Positions 1 through 11,861 of a stretch of 64,000 nucleotides of DNA are shown in pieces. The position numbers were made by a program, and so were the translations under genes. The notes under the pieces are model-generated. The model had not been told where the DNA came from. It did no database searches and saw nothing but the letters and a program-made list of their open reading frames with translations. The stretch is from Bryobacteraceae bacterium. Its GTDB lineage: Bacteria; Acidobacteriota; Terriglobia; Bryobacterales; Bryobacteraceae. The stretch lies in contig JAHDVK010000027.1 in the NCBI GenBank assembly GCA_023384675.1, forward strand, positions 1 through 64,000, given 5' to 3'. Each line of letters starts with the position of its first letter. Position 1 is the stretch's first letter.

Positions 1-2
1 GC

Positions 3-52
3 AGCCCCTTGCTGACGCGCGGGGCTTCGAAGCACCGACCGTAAGGGAGGTG
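3..52. repeat. REP-like pair of intergenic hairpins
   Basis: Two short hairpins lie side by side. The first pairs AGCCCC (3-8) with GGGGCT (21-26) around a 12-base loop. The second pairs CACC (33-36) with GGTG (49-52) around a core reading GACCGTAAGGGA. Paired stem-loops with a CCGACCGTAAGGGAG-type core resemble repetitive extragenic palindromes of acidobacterial and planctomycete genomes; this family assignment is from memory and inference. No second copy was recognised in this window. The rest of the leader up to 213 shows nothing beyond the ribosome binding site of the next gene. Confidence 0.45.
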
Positions 53-213
53 GAACGTACATCGTCCCCTCACGTGATGCCGGAGTGCGTCTGCCCCACG
101 TCGTCCCAATCATCCGCCCAGATTCCTCTCAATTCAATGGAAGCTTCACCCCAATCCCGTTTACCGGTCCCTCATTCCTGTGTTATCCCATCCATATGAG
201 GAGGAAAAGCGCC

Positions 214-1866
214 ATGCTGAAGCCACTGCCGGGCCTGATCCTCCTCATCCCTCTGGCGCTCGCTGCCCAGGACTCCACCGTAAGCCGTGCCTCCATTTCG
301 GGCCGGGTTCTGAACGCGCTCACGGGTGAACCGGTCCGCCGCGTCTCCCTCACTCTCCGCCCCGATCACACACCAGGTCAAGACCAGAAGGGTTACGCGG
401 CAGTCTCCGCCGAGGATGGCTCATTCCGTATCGGCCAATTGCCCGCCGGAGCCTACTGGCTTGCGGCCGAGAGCCCCGCCTATGCGCGCGCAACATACTC
501 CGCCACCGGGCGCACCCGCCGAGGCGAAATGATCCGGCTCGAACCGGGACAAACCCGCAACGGTCTGGTGTTCCTGCTCCAGCCGCTCGGCGTGATCGCC
601 GGCCGCGTGCTTGACGAAGCCGGCGAACCGGTGATGCTCGCCAATGTCGTGTTGGCCCAACGCCGCTACGAAAACGGCCGCTGGCGTTTGGCCGTTGCCG
701 GGAATCGAATGACTCAAGACACCGGCGAGTTCCGCTTTCCGTTCCTGCGGCCAGGCCGCTATCTCATCTCTGCCTCAGCGCCGAGCCATCCCACGGGCAC
801 GGCCGCGGGAGGCAAGGATGAAGTCTTCGCGCAGACCTACTACCCGAATGTGTCCAACCTCGATGGGGCCGCGGAGCTTCGCATCGGCCCAGGCACGCAG
901 TTGGAAGACATCGAAATCCGGCTGCTGAAGTCGCCCGTGTTCCAGGTACTGGGCGTGTTCGAGGGCTCAGCCGTCAGTTCTAACTCTGTCTGGCTCATGC
1001 GGCGCGACGGCGATGGCTCGGAACTGAGTCTTGCGTCGGCCGTCACGATGGATGCGGACGGCCGCTTTGTGTTTCCGCGAGTCAGTCCGGGCAATTACCG
1101 GATCGCCGTTCCGGCCTCCAGCGACCGAAAAATCTACCGCGGGGCGGCGGATATCGTGGTCGCTCAAGAGGACCTGGAACACGTTGTGGTCCCGGCCCTG
1201 GCACCCGCCTCGGTCCGCGGGCGGGTCCACGTGGAAAGTGCGCCCGCCGCCTATTCACGGCTTTCCAGCGAGGAGATTCACCCGTTCGAGGTCACCTTGC
1301 TGGCCATCGAGGAGCCTCTGTTGCCAAGACGGCCTACTTCGGTGCGTGTGGCCAGCCTCGGTGGCGAATTCGAGATCGGACCGGTGAACGGGGGCCGCTA
1401 CACATTCCGCTGCCGAGGGGGGGCCTTGGGGGCTTACTTGAAATCCGTCCGGGTGAATGGCGAGACCAGCGAAGGTGGCGCCTTCCATATTCAGGCCGGC
1501 GCCACCGCCGATCTCGAACTGACCTTCGCTTTCGATTCCGCGCGCGTCCGCGGCGTGGTCACCGGCGTGGATGGACAAGCGCTGCCGGGCGCGGTAGTGA
1601 CCGTGACTCAACTCCCGCTGATCGCCGAGCGCCCCAACGGGCCGCGTTCCGCCAACTCGAACCCCGAAGGGATCTTCCACTTGGATAGCCTCGCGCCGGG
1701 CGAATATCTCATTCAAGCTTGGGAGGACATCGAGGACGGCGCGCAGTTCGATCCGGAAACGCAGTCGCGCGCGGCGCAGTGGGCGCGCCGCGTCAACCTC
1801 AGACCTGGCCAGCAAGCCGAAATCGACCTGATTGCGGCGCCGGCCGTTGCGGCCTTCGGATACTAA
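214..1866 (+). CDS. Secreted carboxypeptidase-regulatory-like domain protein (first of a tandem pair)
   Basis: A 550-residue exported protein built from repeated Ig-like/transthyretin-like folds of the carboxypeptidase regulatory-like family. An N-terminal signal peptide (MLKPLPGLILLIPLALAAQ) is followed by repeats with the pattern GRVLN.LTGEPVRRV (about residues 28-41), GRVLDEAGEPV (about 126-138) and VRGVVTGVDGQALPGA near the C-terminus. The ATG at 214 is chosen because GAGGAGG (198-204) sits at ideal distance; an in-frame reading extends upstream but lacks any signal. The protein has no catalytic domain and no TonB-dependent barrel, so a structural or binding role at the cell surface is inferred. 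The next gene is a close paralogue in the same orientation, suggesting duplication. Confidence 0.8.
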   Translation: MLKPLPGLILLIPLALAAQDSTVSRASISGRVLNALTGEPVRRVSLTLRPDHTPGQDQKGYAAVSAEDGSFRIGQLPAGAYWLAAESPAYARATYSATGRTRRGEMIRLEPGQTRNGLVFLLQPLGVIAGRVLDEAGEPVMLANVVLAQRRYENGRWRLAVAGNRMTQDTGEFRFPFLRPGRYLISASAPSHPTGTAAGGKDEVFAQTYYPNVSNLDGAAELRIGPGTQLEDIEIRLLKSPVFQVLGVFEGSAVSSNSVWLMRRDGDGSELSLASAVTMDADGRFVFPRVSPGNYRIAVPASSDRKIYRGAADIVVAQEDLEHVVVPALAPASVRGRVHVESAPAAYSRLSSEEIHPFEVTLLAIEEPLLPRRPTSVRVASLGGEFEIGPVNGGRYTFRCRGGALGAYLKSVRVNGETSEGGAFHIQAGATADLELTFAFDSARVRGVVTGVDGQALPGAVVTVTQLPLIAERPNGPRSANSNPEGIFHLDSLAPGEYLIQAWEDIEDGAQFDPETQSRAAQWARRVNLRPGQQAEIDLIAAPAVAAFGY

Positions 1867-1965
1867 CCGCGGCACATTCCCTCGAAATGCAACCAAATTG
1901 GAACCATCCGCGTCGCTTTCTGTGCTAAATCAGAGTTTGAGCCCTCAACAGGGGGAAGTTTTTGT

Positions 1966-3633
1966 ATGAATCAGCGGCTGCTCGTCTTCATAATCGCCGC
2001 GGTGCTGGGGGCCGCCGCGCAGGAAACCTCCGAGCCCCAGGCTAAGCTGGGCGCCGTGGCGGGCAAGGTGGTGAACGCGGTCACCGGCGAACCGTTGCGC
2101 CGGGTGAACGTCACGCTGCGCAGTCTGCAGCCGGGAGGACCGGCCATCGCCCTGCAGCCACCGCCCTCCTACTCTGCCGCCTCGGACGACGAAGGCAAAT
2201 TCCGGATCGAAAACGTGCCGCCCGGCCAATTCCAGCTTTCCGGGGAGCGCGCCGGTTTCGTCCGGAGCACGTATGGTGCGCGCGGGCGCGGCGCCTTCGG
2301 GGCCACACTCCAGGTGAACGCGGGCCAAACCGTCGCGGGCCTCGAATTCAAACTCACACCGCAGGCGGTGGTCACCGGCCGCGTGCTCGACGAGGAGGGC
2401 GAACCCGTGATGCGCGCCCAGGTGATGTTGCGCCAGCGGCGTTACTTCAACGGGCGCTGGCAATTGGCGGTGATGGGCATGCAAATGACCCAGGATACGG
2501 GCGAATTCCGCTTCGCTTCCCTGATGCCCGGCCGCTACTACCTCTCCGCGCAGACAGCGATGATGCTGCCCGGCATGGCCCCCGAACCAAAAGGCGAAGA
2601 CTACACCACCACTTACTATCCCGATGCGCTCGACTTCGAAGGCGCGCGTCCGCTCGACCTCACCCCCGGCCTGGAGTTACAGGGCCTGGACGTGCGGCTG
2701 CGCAAAGCGCCCGTGGTCTGCGTGCGCGGGCGCGTCGAGGGCGCGGGCGGCGAACAGTTGCGCGTGATGCTCATGCCGCGGGATCAGGACGGAATGATCG
2801 GCTCGAACATGGGCGCGATCGTCAAGCCGGACAGCAGCTTCGAAGTCCTGCGCGTGCGCCCCGGCGCCTATTGGCTTATGCTGGCGCCGGTCATGGGCAG
2901 CATGTATTCACTCTCCCGCCTCGAACTCGAGGTTCGCAACGAAGATGTCGAAAATGTCGTCCTGCGACGCGGCGCAACGGGCGCACTCTCTGGGCGCCTC
3001 CGCATCGACGGTGATATCGAACAGTTCGAACGCGAAACCGGCCGCAAACCTTCCCTCGGCGGGATACTTGTCAGGCTGGTCGCCAGGGACGGACCCATAA
3101 TTGGCGGCGTGTTCGCCACCACGAAGGACGACGGCCTTTTCACCCTCGAAAACGTTGCGGCGGACCGCTACCGGGTCGTCGCCTCCGCCCCGCCGGGCAC
3201 GTACCTGAAGGCCATTCTCGCAGGCGGCCAGGATGTGCGCGAAAGCGGCCTGCTGGTGAGCGAAGGCGCATCCACGCAGGCCGAAATCGTCTTCGGCTCC
3301 GATCCCGCGCGCATCGCCGGCGTCGTGGTCAATAGTGATGGCGATGCCGTGCCCGGCGCGGTGGTGACGGCGCTGGCCGAACCCGCCGATGACGAATTCG
3401 CGGGCCTCTCCCGCACGGTCACCGCCGACCAGTACGGCCAGTTCCGCATTGACGCGCTGGCGCCCGGCGAATACATTCTCCACGCCTGGGAGGACTTGGA
3501 ACCCGGCTCGAACCGCGATCCGGAGATCCGCAAGCGCGCCGAACGCTACGCCCGCACCGTCAAACTGAAAGCAAAAGAGCAGGCCGAGGTCTCACTGACC
3601 ATGGCCCCGGCCAGCATCGTCGAATCGCCCTGA
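1966..3633 (+). CDS. Secreted carboxypeptidase-regulatory-like domain protein (second of a tandem pair)
   Basis: A 555-residue paralogue of the preceding gene, 99 bases downstream and in the same direction. It has a signal peptide (MNQRLLVFIIAAVLGAAAQ) and the same order of repeat motifs: GKVVNAVTGEPLRRV, then GRVLDEEGEPVMRAQV, then a shared block QRRY.NGRW.LAV.G..MTQDTGEFRF, and a C-terminal IAGVVVNSDGDAVPGAVV repeat. The start is supported by GGGGGAAG about ten bases upstream of the ATG. No enzymatic motif is visible. Function is unknown; a surface or periplasmic scaffold or ligand-binding role is inferred from the fold only. Confidence 0.8.
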   Translation: MNQRLLVFIIAAVLGAAAQETSEPQAKLGAVAGKVVNAVTGEPLRRVNVTLRSLQPGGPAIALQPPPSYSAASDDEGKFRIENVPPGQFQLSGERAGFVRSTYGARGRGAFGATLQVNAGQTVAGLEFKLTPQAVVTGRVLDEEGEPVMRAQVMLRQRRYFNGRWQLAVMGMQMTQDTGEFRFASLMPGRYYLSAQTAMMLPGMAPEPKGEDYTTTYYPDALDFEGARPLDLTPGLELQGLDVRLRKAPVVCVRGRVEGAGGEQLRVMLMPRDQDGMIGSNMGAIVKPDSSFEVLRVRPGAYWLMLAPVMGSMYSLSRLELEVRNEDVENVVLRRGATGALSGRLRIDGDIEQFERETGRKPSLGGILVRLVARDGPIIGGVFATTKDDGLFTLENVAADRYRVVASAPPGTYLKAILAGGQDVRESGLLVSEGASTQAEIVFGSDPARIAGVVVNSDGDAVPGAVVTALAEPADDEFAGLSRTVTADQYGQFRIDALAPGEYILHAWEDLEPGSNRDPEIRKRAERYARTVKLKAKEQAEVSLTMAPASIVESP

Positions 3634-3699
3634 TCGCCCCCAGCGCCATCTAAGCGTACCGGCGCAGCGGCCGGAAGGCGGCCCCGCGCGGAAACGAGG

Positions 3700-4542
3700 T
3701 CAGGTTGCAATCGCTTCACGCACCAGGCGGACGTTCTGGGCAACCTGCTCGGAGTGTTTGGGGAACATGCCGACAATGACGCAGTCCTCGGGCTTGGCGG
3801 CAGCAAAGGCCTCGCGCAAAGCGTCGCGCATATCCTGCTCGGAACGGCAGCGGCGCGTCGCGCCATAGACCTTAAAGATCAGGCACTGACGGCGGGTTTT
3901 GCGAACCCGCGCGAGCATCCGGGCGCGGTCCTCTTCGAGGAAATGCTCCTTGCCGGCCACGCGCGGGCGGCTGAGGTTATAGAGGCTGGTCATGTAGAAA
4001 TCCACCGGCCAGCCCCGGGATTCGAACTCGTCGATCACCTCGGGGATGTGAGTGCCGAGCCCGGTACGGACTCCGCTGTCGCGGATCCACTTGATGCGTT
4101 CGTGGACCTCATCGAACTGGCCGGCCTGGTAGAGGCGGTCGGTGAGGGAGCCGTGAAGGTAAATGCCGATGGGCTTTCCGGCAGCGATATTGCGGACATT
4201 CGCGCGGAAATCCGCGAATTCCGAGGCGGTTTGGGCGATCCAATGGAGGCGCCCGCCTTCGTTGCGGAACTCACGGAGCAGCCGGAGGATGTGGCGGTCC
4301 CCGCGGGATTGCCAGGTATTGACGCCGGCCAGTTCGCATTCCCGCAGCAGTTTCTTGACATTGGCGGCGCTGAAATAGTCGGACATTTCCTGGTCGAGCG
4401 CGGGGGAGACGTGCGAGTTGCCGCTCACCGGGTTGCCCCCAACGATCAGGCGGGAGATGCGGTGCGGTCCGAAGGTGGCGTCTGATGCGAGAAGCGGGGC
4501 AGCCGCGGCCGCGGCCATAAAGGACCTGCGTGTCGGCTTCAT
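3700..4542 (-). CDS. Tat-exported aldo/keto-reductase-like TIM-barrel protein
   Basis: A 280-residue protein beginning with a twin-arginine-type signal (MKPTRRSFMAAAAAAPLLAS). The body reads like a shortened aldo/keto reductase barrel: an early IVGGNPVSG strand, a helix with AGVNTWQSRGD, a strand GIYLHGSLTD where reductases carry their active-site His, and a C-terminal CVIVGMFPKHSEQVAQNV segment. The usual Asp-Tyr-Lys-His tetrad is not clearly complete, so activity is uncertain. Many acidobacterial and planctomycete relatives are Tat-exported and of unknown function. It is convergent with the upstream secreted proteins and transcribed alone. Confidence 0.65.
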   Translation of the reverse strand: MKPTRRSFMAAAAAAPLLASDATFGPHRISRLIVGGNPVSGNSHVSPALDQEMSDYFSAANVKKLLRECELAGVNTWQSRGDRHILRLLREFRNEGGRLHWIAQTASEFADFRANVRNIAAGKPIGIYLHGSLTDRLYQAGQFDEVHERIKWIRDSGVRTGLGTHIPEVIDEFESRGWPVDFYMTSLYNLSRPRVAGKEHFLEEDRARMLARVRKTRRQCLIFKVYGATRRCRSEQDMRDALREAFAAAKPEDCVIVGMFPKHSEQVAQNVRLVREAIAT

Positions 4543-4687
4543 GTTGACCGCAGTGTATCACCGGATTCGCGAAAATCCCAAGGGACTCGCTCCCGGGCTG
4601 CCTTCGTCAAGGCCAATCCGAGGTTAGCCGCTACCAGTCCATGAGGGGCTGTTTAAGGATCACCTGCGGTGTTAATCTGAGCGTGCG

Positions 4688-5410
4688 ATGCCTCTCTACA
4701 CGCTCGCAGACTACCGGAATCGCGCCATTGTGGTAGGAATTAACGGCGTCAAGGTGACTTTCTACGCGTTTAACGATGTCTCGATCGAGGACGCGCGGGC
4801 CAAGGTCGAGCTTTCCCGGACGCACCTCGCCGCCATGCCGCGCGAGCATCTCGCAGTCGTGTTCCCGATCCTGTTCATCCCTGGGCAACTCCCCTCCACT
4901 GGTGGCGGAGGCGGTACGCCCGACCGGCCGGACGTTCTCATCCAACGCCGGACCAGCGATATCGGCGCCACCACCGAGGCCTTGCAGGATCTGCTGCAGA
5001 AAAATAACTCAGGCCGCCGCCGCTCCACATTTCATTGGATTCCGCCGCATGTGTACACCGATGCGGGCAGGCTCCCTTTCACCGTGGCCCACGAGGCGAT
5101 TCACGGCGTGGATATCAACCTCCGGCTGCACATGCGGCGGCAGATCACCCTGGAACTTGCCACTCGATTCGGCATCCCGCGGAGCCCTGCGCGCGCTTTC
5201 ACCGATGAGGACTTGCCGGCGCGGCTACCCGGACAGGCATGTGGCGCCGGCACGACAGCCATCCGGATCAGCGTGAACGCCTACTTGAGTCTGCTATCCG
5301 GCATGCGAGGCGCTGGCCCGTCCGTCCGCCGCCAGATCGTGTCCAGCCTCCGCCTGTCCCAAGCTTTCGAGACTGTTGCGGATTCCTGGTGGGCTGCTTA
5401 CGAGAGGTGA
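4688..5410 (+). CDS. Hypothetical protein with an HExxH (HEAIH) motif
   Basis: A 240-residue protein with no signal peptide or membrane segment. Its one clear feature is a zincin-like HEAIH motif at about residues 135-139 inside VAHEAIHGVDINLRLHM, preceded by a glycine-rich stretch (about 76-82). Two histidines plus a glutamate in a helix are what metallopeptidases use to bind zinc, but a third ligand cannot be assigned with confidence. I do not recognise a named family. It stands alone between a divergent and a convergent neighbour. The ATG has no strong ribosome binding site. A metallopeptidase role is only a suggestion. Confidence 0.6.
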   Translation: MPLYTLADYRNRAIVVGINGVKVTFYAFNDVSIEDARAKVELSRTHLAAMPREHLAVVFPILFIPGQLPSTGGGGGTPDRPDVLIQRRTSDIGATTEALQDLLQKNNSGRRRSTFHWIPPHVYTDAGRLPFTVAHEAIHGVDINLRLHMRRQITLELATRFGIPRSPARAFTDEDLPARLPGQACGAGTTAIRISVNAYLSLLSGMRGAGPSVRRQIVSSLRLSQAFETVADSWWAAYER

Positions 5411-5457
5411 GGTCAATCCGAGAAAGGACGGATGCGGCGAGCGCCGTCCCCTCGAAA

Positions 5458-6456
5458 TCACCTTCGCAGTGATCTCCGCAGCTTCTCCAGGAAGGCCTCA
5501 TGGCCGCCACTGGACCAGGCCTCCTCCACTTCGCCATCGGGCAGTTCCGCCACTTTGCCCAGGAGCAGGAACGCGGGCAGGGCGTGCGGCAGGTGGCGGA
5601 AGCGGGCCATTTCGAACAGGGCCGGGAGCGCGCGGTCGCGCAGGTGTGCACGGGTCTGATCGCTCATGCTGTCGAACAGAGTCAGCAGGGCACGGGCCCC
5701 TTCCAGCCGGTCGGTGAGGGCGGGGGCGTTCAACATCTCCACGAACCAGGTCGTGCTGATTTGAATCCCCGATTCGGGCTTCGCCGCGAGTATGGCCAAA
5801 GCCTTCAGGGCCCGGGCAGCATTGGTCCGGACAAGCTGAGCCGGGTCGCGCAAGGCCCGTTGCAGATCCTGCGTGATGGCGGCCTTATCCTTTGCGTAAC
5901 CAAGGACATAGGCGGCGATGGCGCGGTGATCTTCGTCGGCGGAATCGCGCAACACCTCCCGCAAAACCGTGGGGTGCAACTCCGCCAGACCAAGGAAACG
6001 CTGTTGGATGGTCCGCAGGGCGACGCCGCGCATCAGCGAATGGCCGGCGGTCAGGTCCTCAACGAGATCCTCCTCGCTGGCCCTGCCGAGCGCCTGGGTG
6101 AAGTCGTCGTAAACCGACACGATCTCCGGCGGCAGAAGCACATCCCCACTGGGCGGGCTCAGCAGTTCCAGGCCGGGCTGTCCGCGCTCCTGAATCCCGA
6201 TGTAAAGGATCGACTTGCCCCCCTCGCAACAAAATGCCTCCAAGTGGGCGCGCGTCACACCATCGATGGATTCCAGGATCTCCTCGGCCTCGTTCCGCGA
6301 CTTCGGCAACGGGGCGCCGGGTTTCAGGCTTAACGCTTTCAGAATCCGCTCGCTGGAGACTCGGCGGTTTCCGAACACCTCGAAGAGTTCAAGGCGCGGC
6401 TGCGCCGCCGCGGGCAGCGCGACGATGAGCGGCAAGAGAACCCCAATTACGCGCAT
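5458..6456 (-). CDS. Secreted POTRA-like plus HEAT-repeat protein
   Basis: About 332 residues. A signal peptide (MRVIGVLLPLIVALPAAAQ) is followed by one POTRA-like domain (about residues 20-95): FGNRRVSSERILKALSLKPG, then ESIDGVTRAHLEAF and the strand ILYIGIQERG. This is the pattern of the periplasmic repeats of BamA/FtsQ-type proteins. The remainder (about 130-330) is helical with HEAT-type repeats such as DEDHRAIAAYVLGYAKD and LVRTNAARALKALA. There is no outer-membrane barrel. A periplasmic protein-interaction role is inferred. The start at 6456 is chosen for the signal peptide; an in-frame ATG at 6513 would add 19 residues and has no better ribosome binding site. Confidence 0.65.
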   Translation of the reverse strand: MRVIGVLLPLIVALPAAAQPRLELFEVFGNRRVSSERILKALSLKPGAPLPKSRNEAEEILESIDGVTRAHLEAFCCEGGKSILYIGIQERGQPGLELLSPPSGDVLLPPEIVSVYDDFTQALGRASEEDLVEDLTAGHSLMRGVALRTIQQRFLGLAELHPTVLREVLRDSADEDHRAIAAYVLGYAKDKAAITQDLQRALRDPAQLVRTNAARALKALAILAAKPESGIQISTTWFVEMLNAPALTDRLEGARALLTLFDSMSDQTRAHLRDRALPALFEMARFRHLPHALPAFLLLGKVAELPDGEVEEAWSSGGHEAFLEKLRRSLRR

Positions 6457-6714
6457 GAAGTTCAAAACCGCGCGGACCAACGTCGCCAGGGCTCCTGCTG
6501 CAATGGGGGTCATATTGGGGGTGGGTCATATTCAGCATAGCTGATGGCCACAGCAGACCGGACTCTGCGGCACTGGGGCATCTCGCCCAATACGGACAAA
6601 TTGATAGGGATTGCCAGGATCGCGAAAACCGGCGGATATAGGGCAGTTACAGATAACAGTATCCGATTAGGATAGAATGGCAGAAGACTTGCGAAAGGCA
6701 ATCATGAGACTCCT

Positions 6715-10323
<3,609 letters not shown>

Positions 10324-10326
10324 GCC

Positions 10327-11337
10327 ATGATCGACCTCACTACCGGATACCTGGGACTGAAGCTGCGCACGCCGCTGGTGGCTTCCTCGTCTCCTCTGAG
10401 CAAGGACCTGGGCAGCATTCTGCGCCTCGAGGACGGCGGCGCTTCCGCCATCGTGCTCCACTCGCTGTTCGAGGAGCAGATCCAGGTGGAGAGCGGCGAA
10501 CTCGACCGCTACCTCACCGAATCGGCTGAGAGCCATGGGGAGGCGCTCAATTACTTCCCCGAGATGAGCTCTTTCGCCTTCGGCCCCGAACCCTACCTGA
10601 ACCACATTCGCAAGGCGAAGGAGTCCGTGGACGTGCCCGTGATTGCGTCGCTGAACGGCGTCTCGACGGGCGGCTGGATCCGCTACGCGCAGATGATGGA
10701 GCAGGCGGGGGCCGACGCGCTCGAACTGAACATCTATTACATGCCCACCGATCTGGAAATGACGGGCGAAAAGGTCGAGGAGATCTATACCGACCTCGTC
10801 AGCCACATCAAGGCCAGCGTCCGCATCCCCGTGGGCGTGAAGATCGGCTCGCAATTCACGGCCATCGCCAACATGGCCCGCCGCCTCGACAACGCCGGCG
10901 CGGACGGTCTGGTGTTGTTCAACCGCTTTTACCAGCCCGATTTCGATCTGGAAGCGCTCGAGGTGGTGCCGAACCTGGTGCTCAGCGATTCGAACGAGTT
11001 GCGGCTCAGGCTCCACTGGGTGGCGCTGCTGCACAACCGGATCCGGCCGGATCTGGCGATCACGGGCGGCGTCCACACCGCCGAGGACGTACTCAAGAGC
11101 GTGATGGCGGGCGCGCGGGTCACCATGATGACTTCCGCGCTGCTGCGCCATGGCACCGACTACCTCGCCAAGGTCGAGGAGGACTTGGTGGACTGGATGG
11201 AGGAGCACGAGTACGAATCGATCCTCCAGATGCGCGGCAGCATGAGCTCGCAGAACGTGGCCGAACCGGCGGCGTTCGAGCGGGCCAACTACATGAAGGT
11301 GCTGTCGAGCTACTCGCTCAAATCCACCGCGGGGTAG
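10327..11337 (+). CDS. Dihydroorotate-dehydrogenase-like flavoprotein paired with nifJ
   Basis: A 336-residue FMN-dependent TIM-barrel protein of the dihydroorotate dehydrogenase superfamily. It opens with [25 protein letters not shown], has [10 protein letters not shown] where true PyrD enzymes carry NxSCPN, and ends with an FMN-phosphate region ([19 protein letters not shown]). The catalytic Cys/Ser is replaced, so pyrimidine synthesis is unlikely to be its main job. It follows nifJ by three bases and must be cotranscribed; such pairing is common in anaerobes and acidobacteria and suggests an electron-transfer or nifJ-linked redox role, which is inference. A strong intrinsic terminator follows. 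Confidence 0.85.
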   Translation: MIDLTTGYLGLKLRTPLVASSSPLSKDLGSILRLEDGGASAIVLHSLFEEQIQVESGELDRYLTESAESHGEALNYFPEMSSFAFGPEPYLNHIRKAKESVDVPVIASLNGVSTGGWIRYAQMMEQAGADALELNIYYMPTDLEMTGEKVEEIYTDLVSHIKASVRIPVGVKIGSQFTAIANMARRLDNAGADGLVLFNRFYQPDFDLEALEVVPNLVLSDSNELRLRLHWVALLHNRIRPDLAITGGVHTAEDVLKSVMAGARVTMMTSALLRHGTDYLAKVEEDLVDWMEEHEYESILQMRGSMSSQNVAEPAAFERANYMKVLSSYSLKSTAG

Positions 11338-11355
11338 CGCCTGCGAATGCGATTC

Positions 11356-11388
11356 AGCGCCGGGCTCCATGCGGGCCCGGCGCTTTTT
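11356..11388 (+). terminator. Intrinsic terminator of the nifJ operon
   Basis: A ten-base perfect stem, AGCGCCGGGC (11356-11365) with GCCCGGCGCT (11375-11384), encloses a nine-base loop and is followed at once by a run of T (11384-11388). It lies 18 bases after the stop of the PyrD-like gene and just before the convergent ogt gene. Confidence 0.85.
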
Positions 11389-11395
11389 CGTCAGA

Positions 11396-11857
11396 TCAGA
11401 GAAGCTTCTCGCCGCGCTCCAGCGCCAGCAGGCGGCGCTTCACATCAAGTCCGCCCGCGTAACCCGTGAGTTTGCCGCCCGCGCCCACCACCCGGTGGCA
11501 TGGGATCACGATCGCGATGGGGTTGGCCCCGTTCGCGAGACCCACCGCGCGCACCGCCGCCGGATGACCGATGCGCCGCGCAAGTTCTCCATAAGTGACC
11601 GTCGCTCCGTACGGAATACAACGCAATTCTGTCCACACCTGCTGCTGGAATTCCGTTCCTTCCGGCCGCAGAGCCAGATCGAACTCCTTGAGTTTCGCTT
11701 GAAAATACAGCTCCAATTGACGGGCCGCGTCCGGGAAGGCGCCCGGTTCCCACCCCTTGCCTGCCTCTGCCCCGAACCGCAGCGTCTCCACCCAGCCATC
11801 GCGCCCGGCCACGGTCAACGGCCCGGCCGGGGTGTCGAGGATGGCGTAGCGCGTCAT
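11396..11857 (-). CDS. ogt: Methylated-DNA--protein-cysteine methyltransferase
   Basis: A 153-residue suicide DNA-repair protein that removes alkyl groups from O6 of guanine. The acceptor motif is IPCHRVV with Cys120; the DNA-binding helix carries TYGELARRIGHPAAVRAVGLANGANP just before it. The start MTRYAILDTPAGP is chosen because the in-frame stretch upstream lies inside the preceding gene and has unrelated composition. It begins four bases after the stop of the DUF1080 gene, so the two are probably cotranscribed, although the functions look unrelated. Confidence 0.93.
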   Translation of the reverse strand: MTRYAILDTPAGPLTVAGRDGWVETLRFGAEAGKGWEPGAFPDAARQLELYFQAKLKEFDLALRPEGTEFQQQVWTELRCIPYGATVTYGELARRIGHPAAVRAVGLANGANPIAIVIPCHRVVGAGGKLTGYAGGLDVKRRLLALERGEKLL

Positions 11858-11861
11858 GCTC

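Noticed and set aside
6647-6678. TTACAG and TAGAAT as a nifJ promoter
   Set aside because: The spacing is 20 bases, too long for a normal sigma-70 promoter, and no better pair was found.
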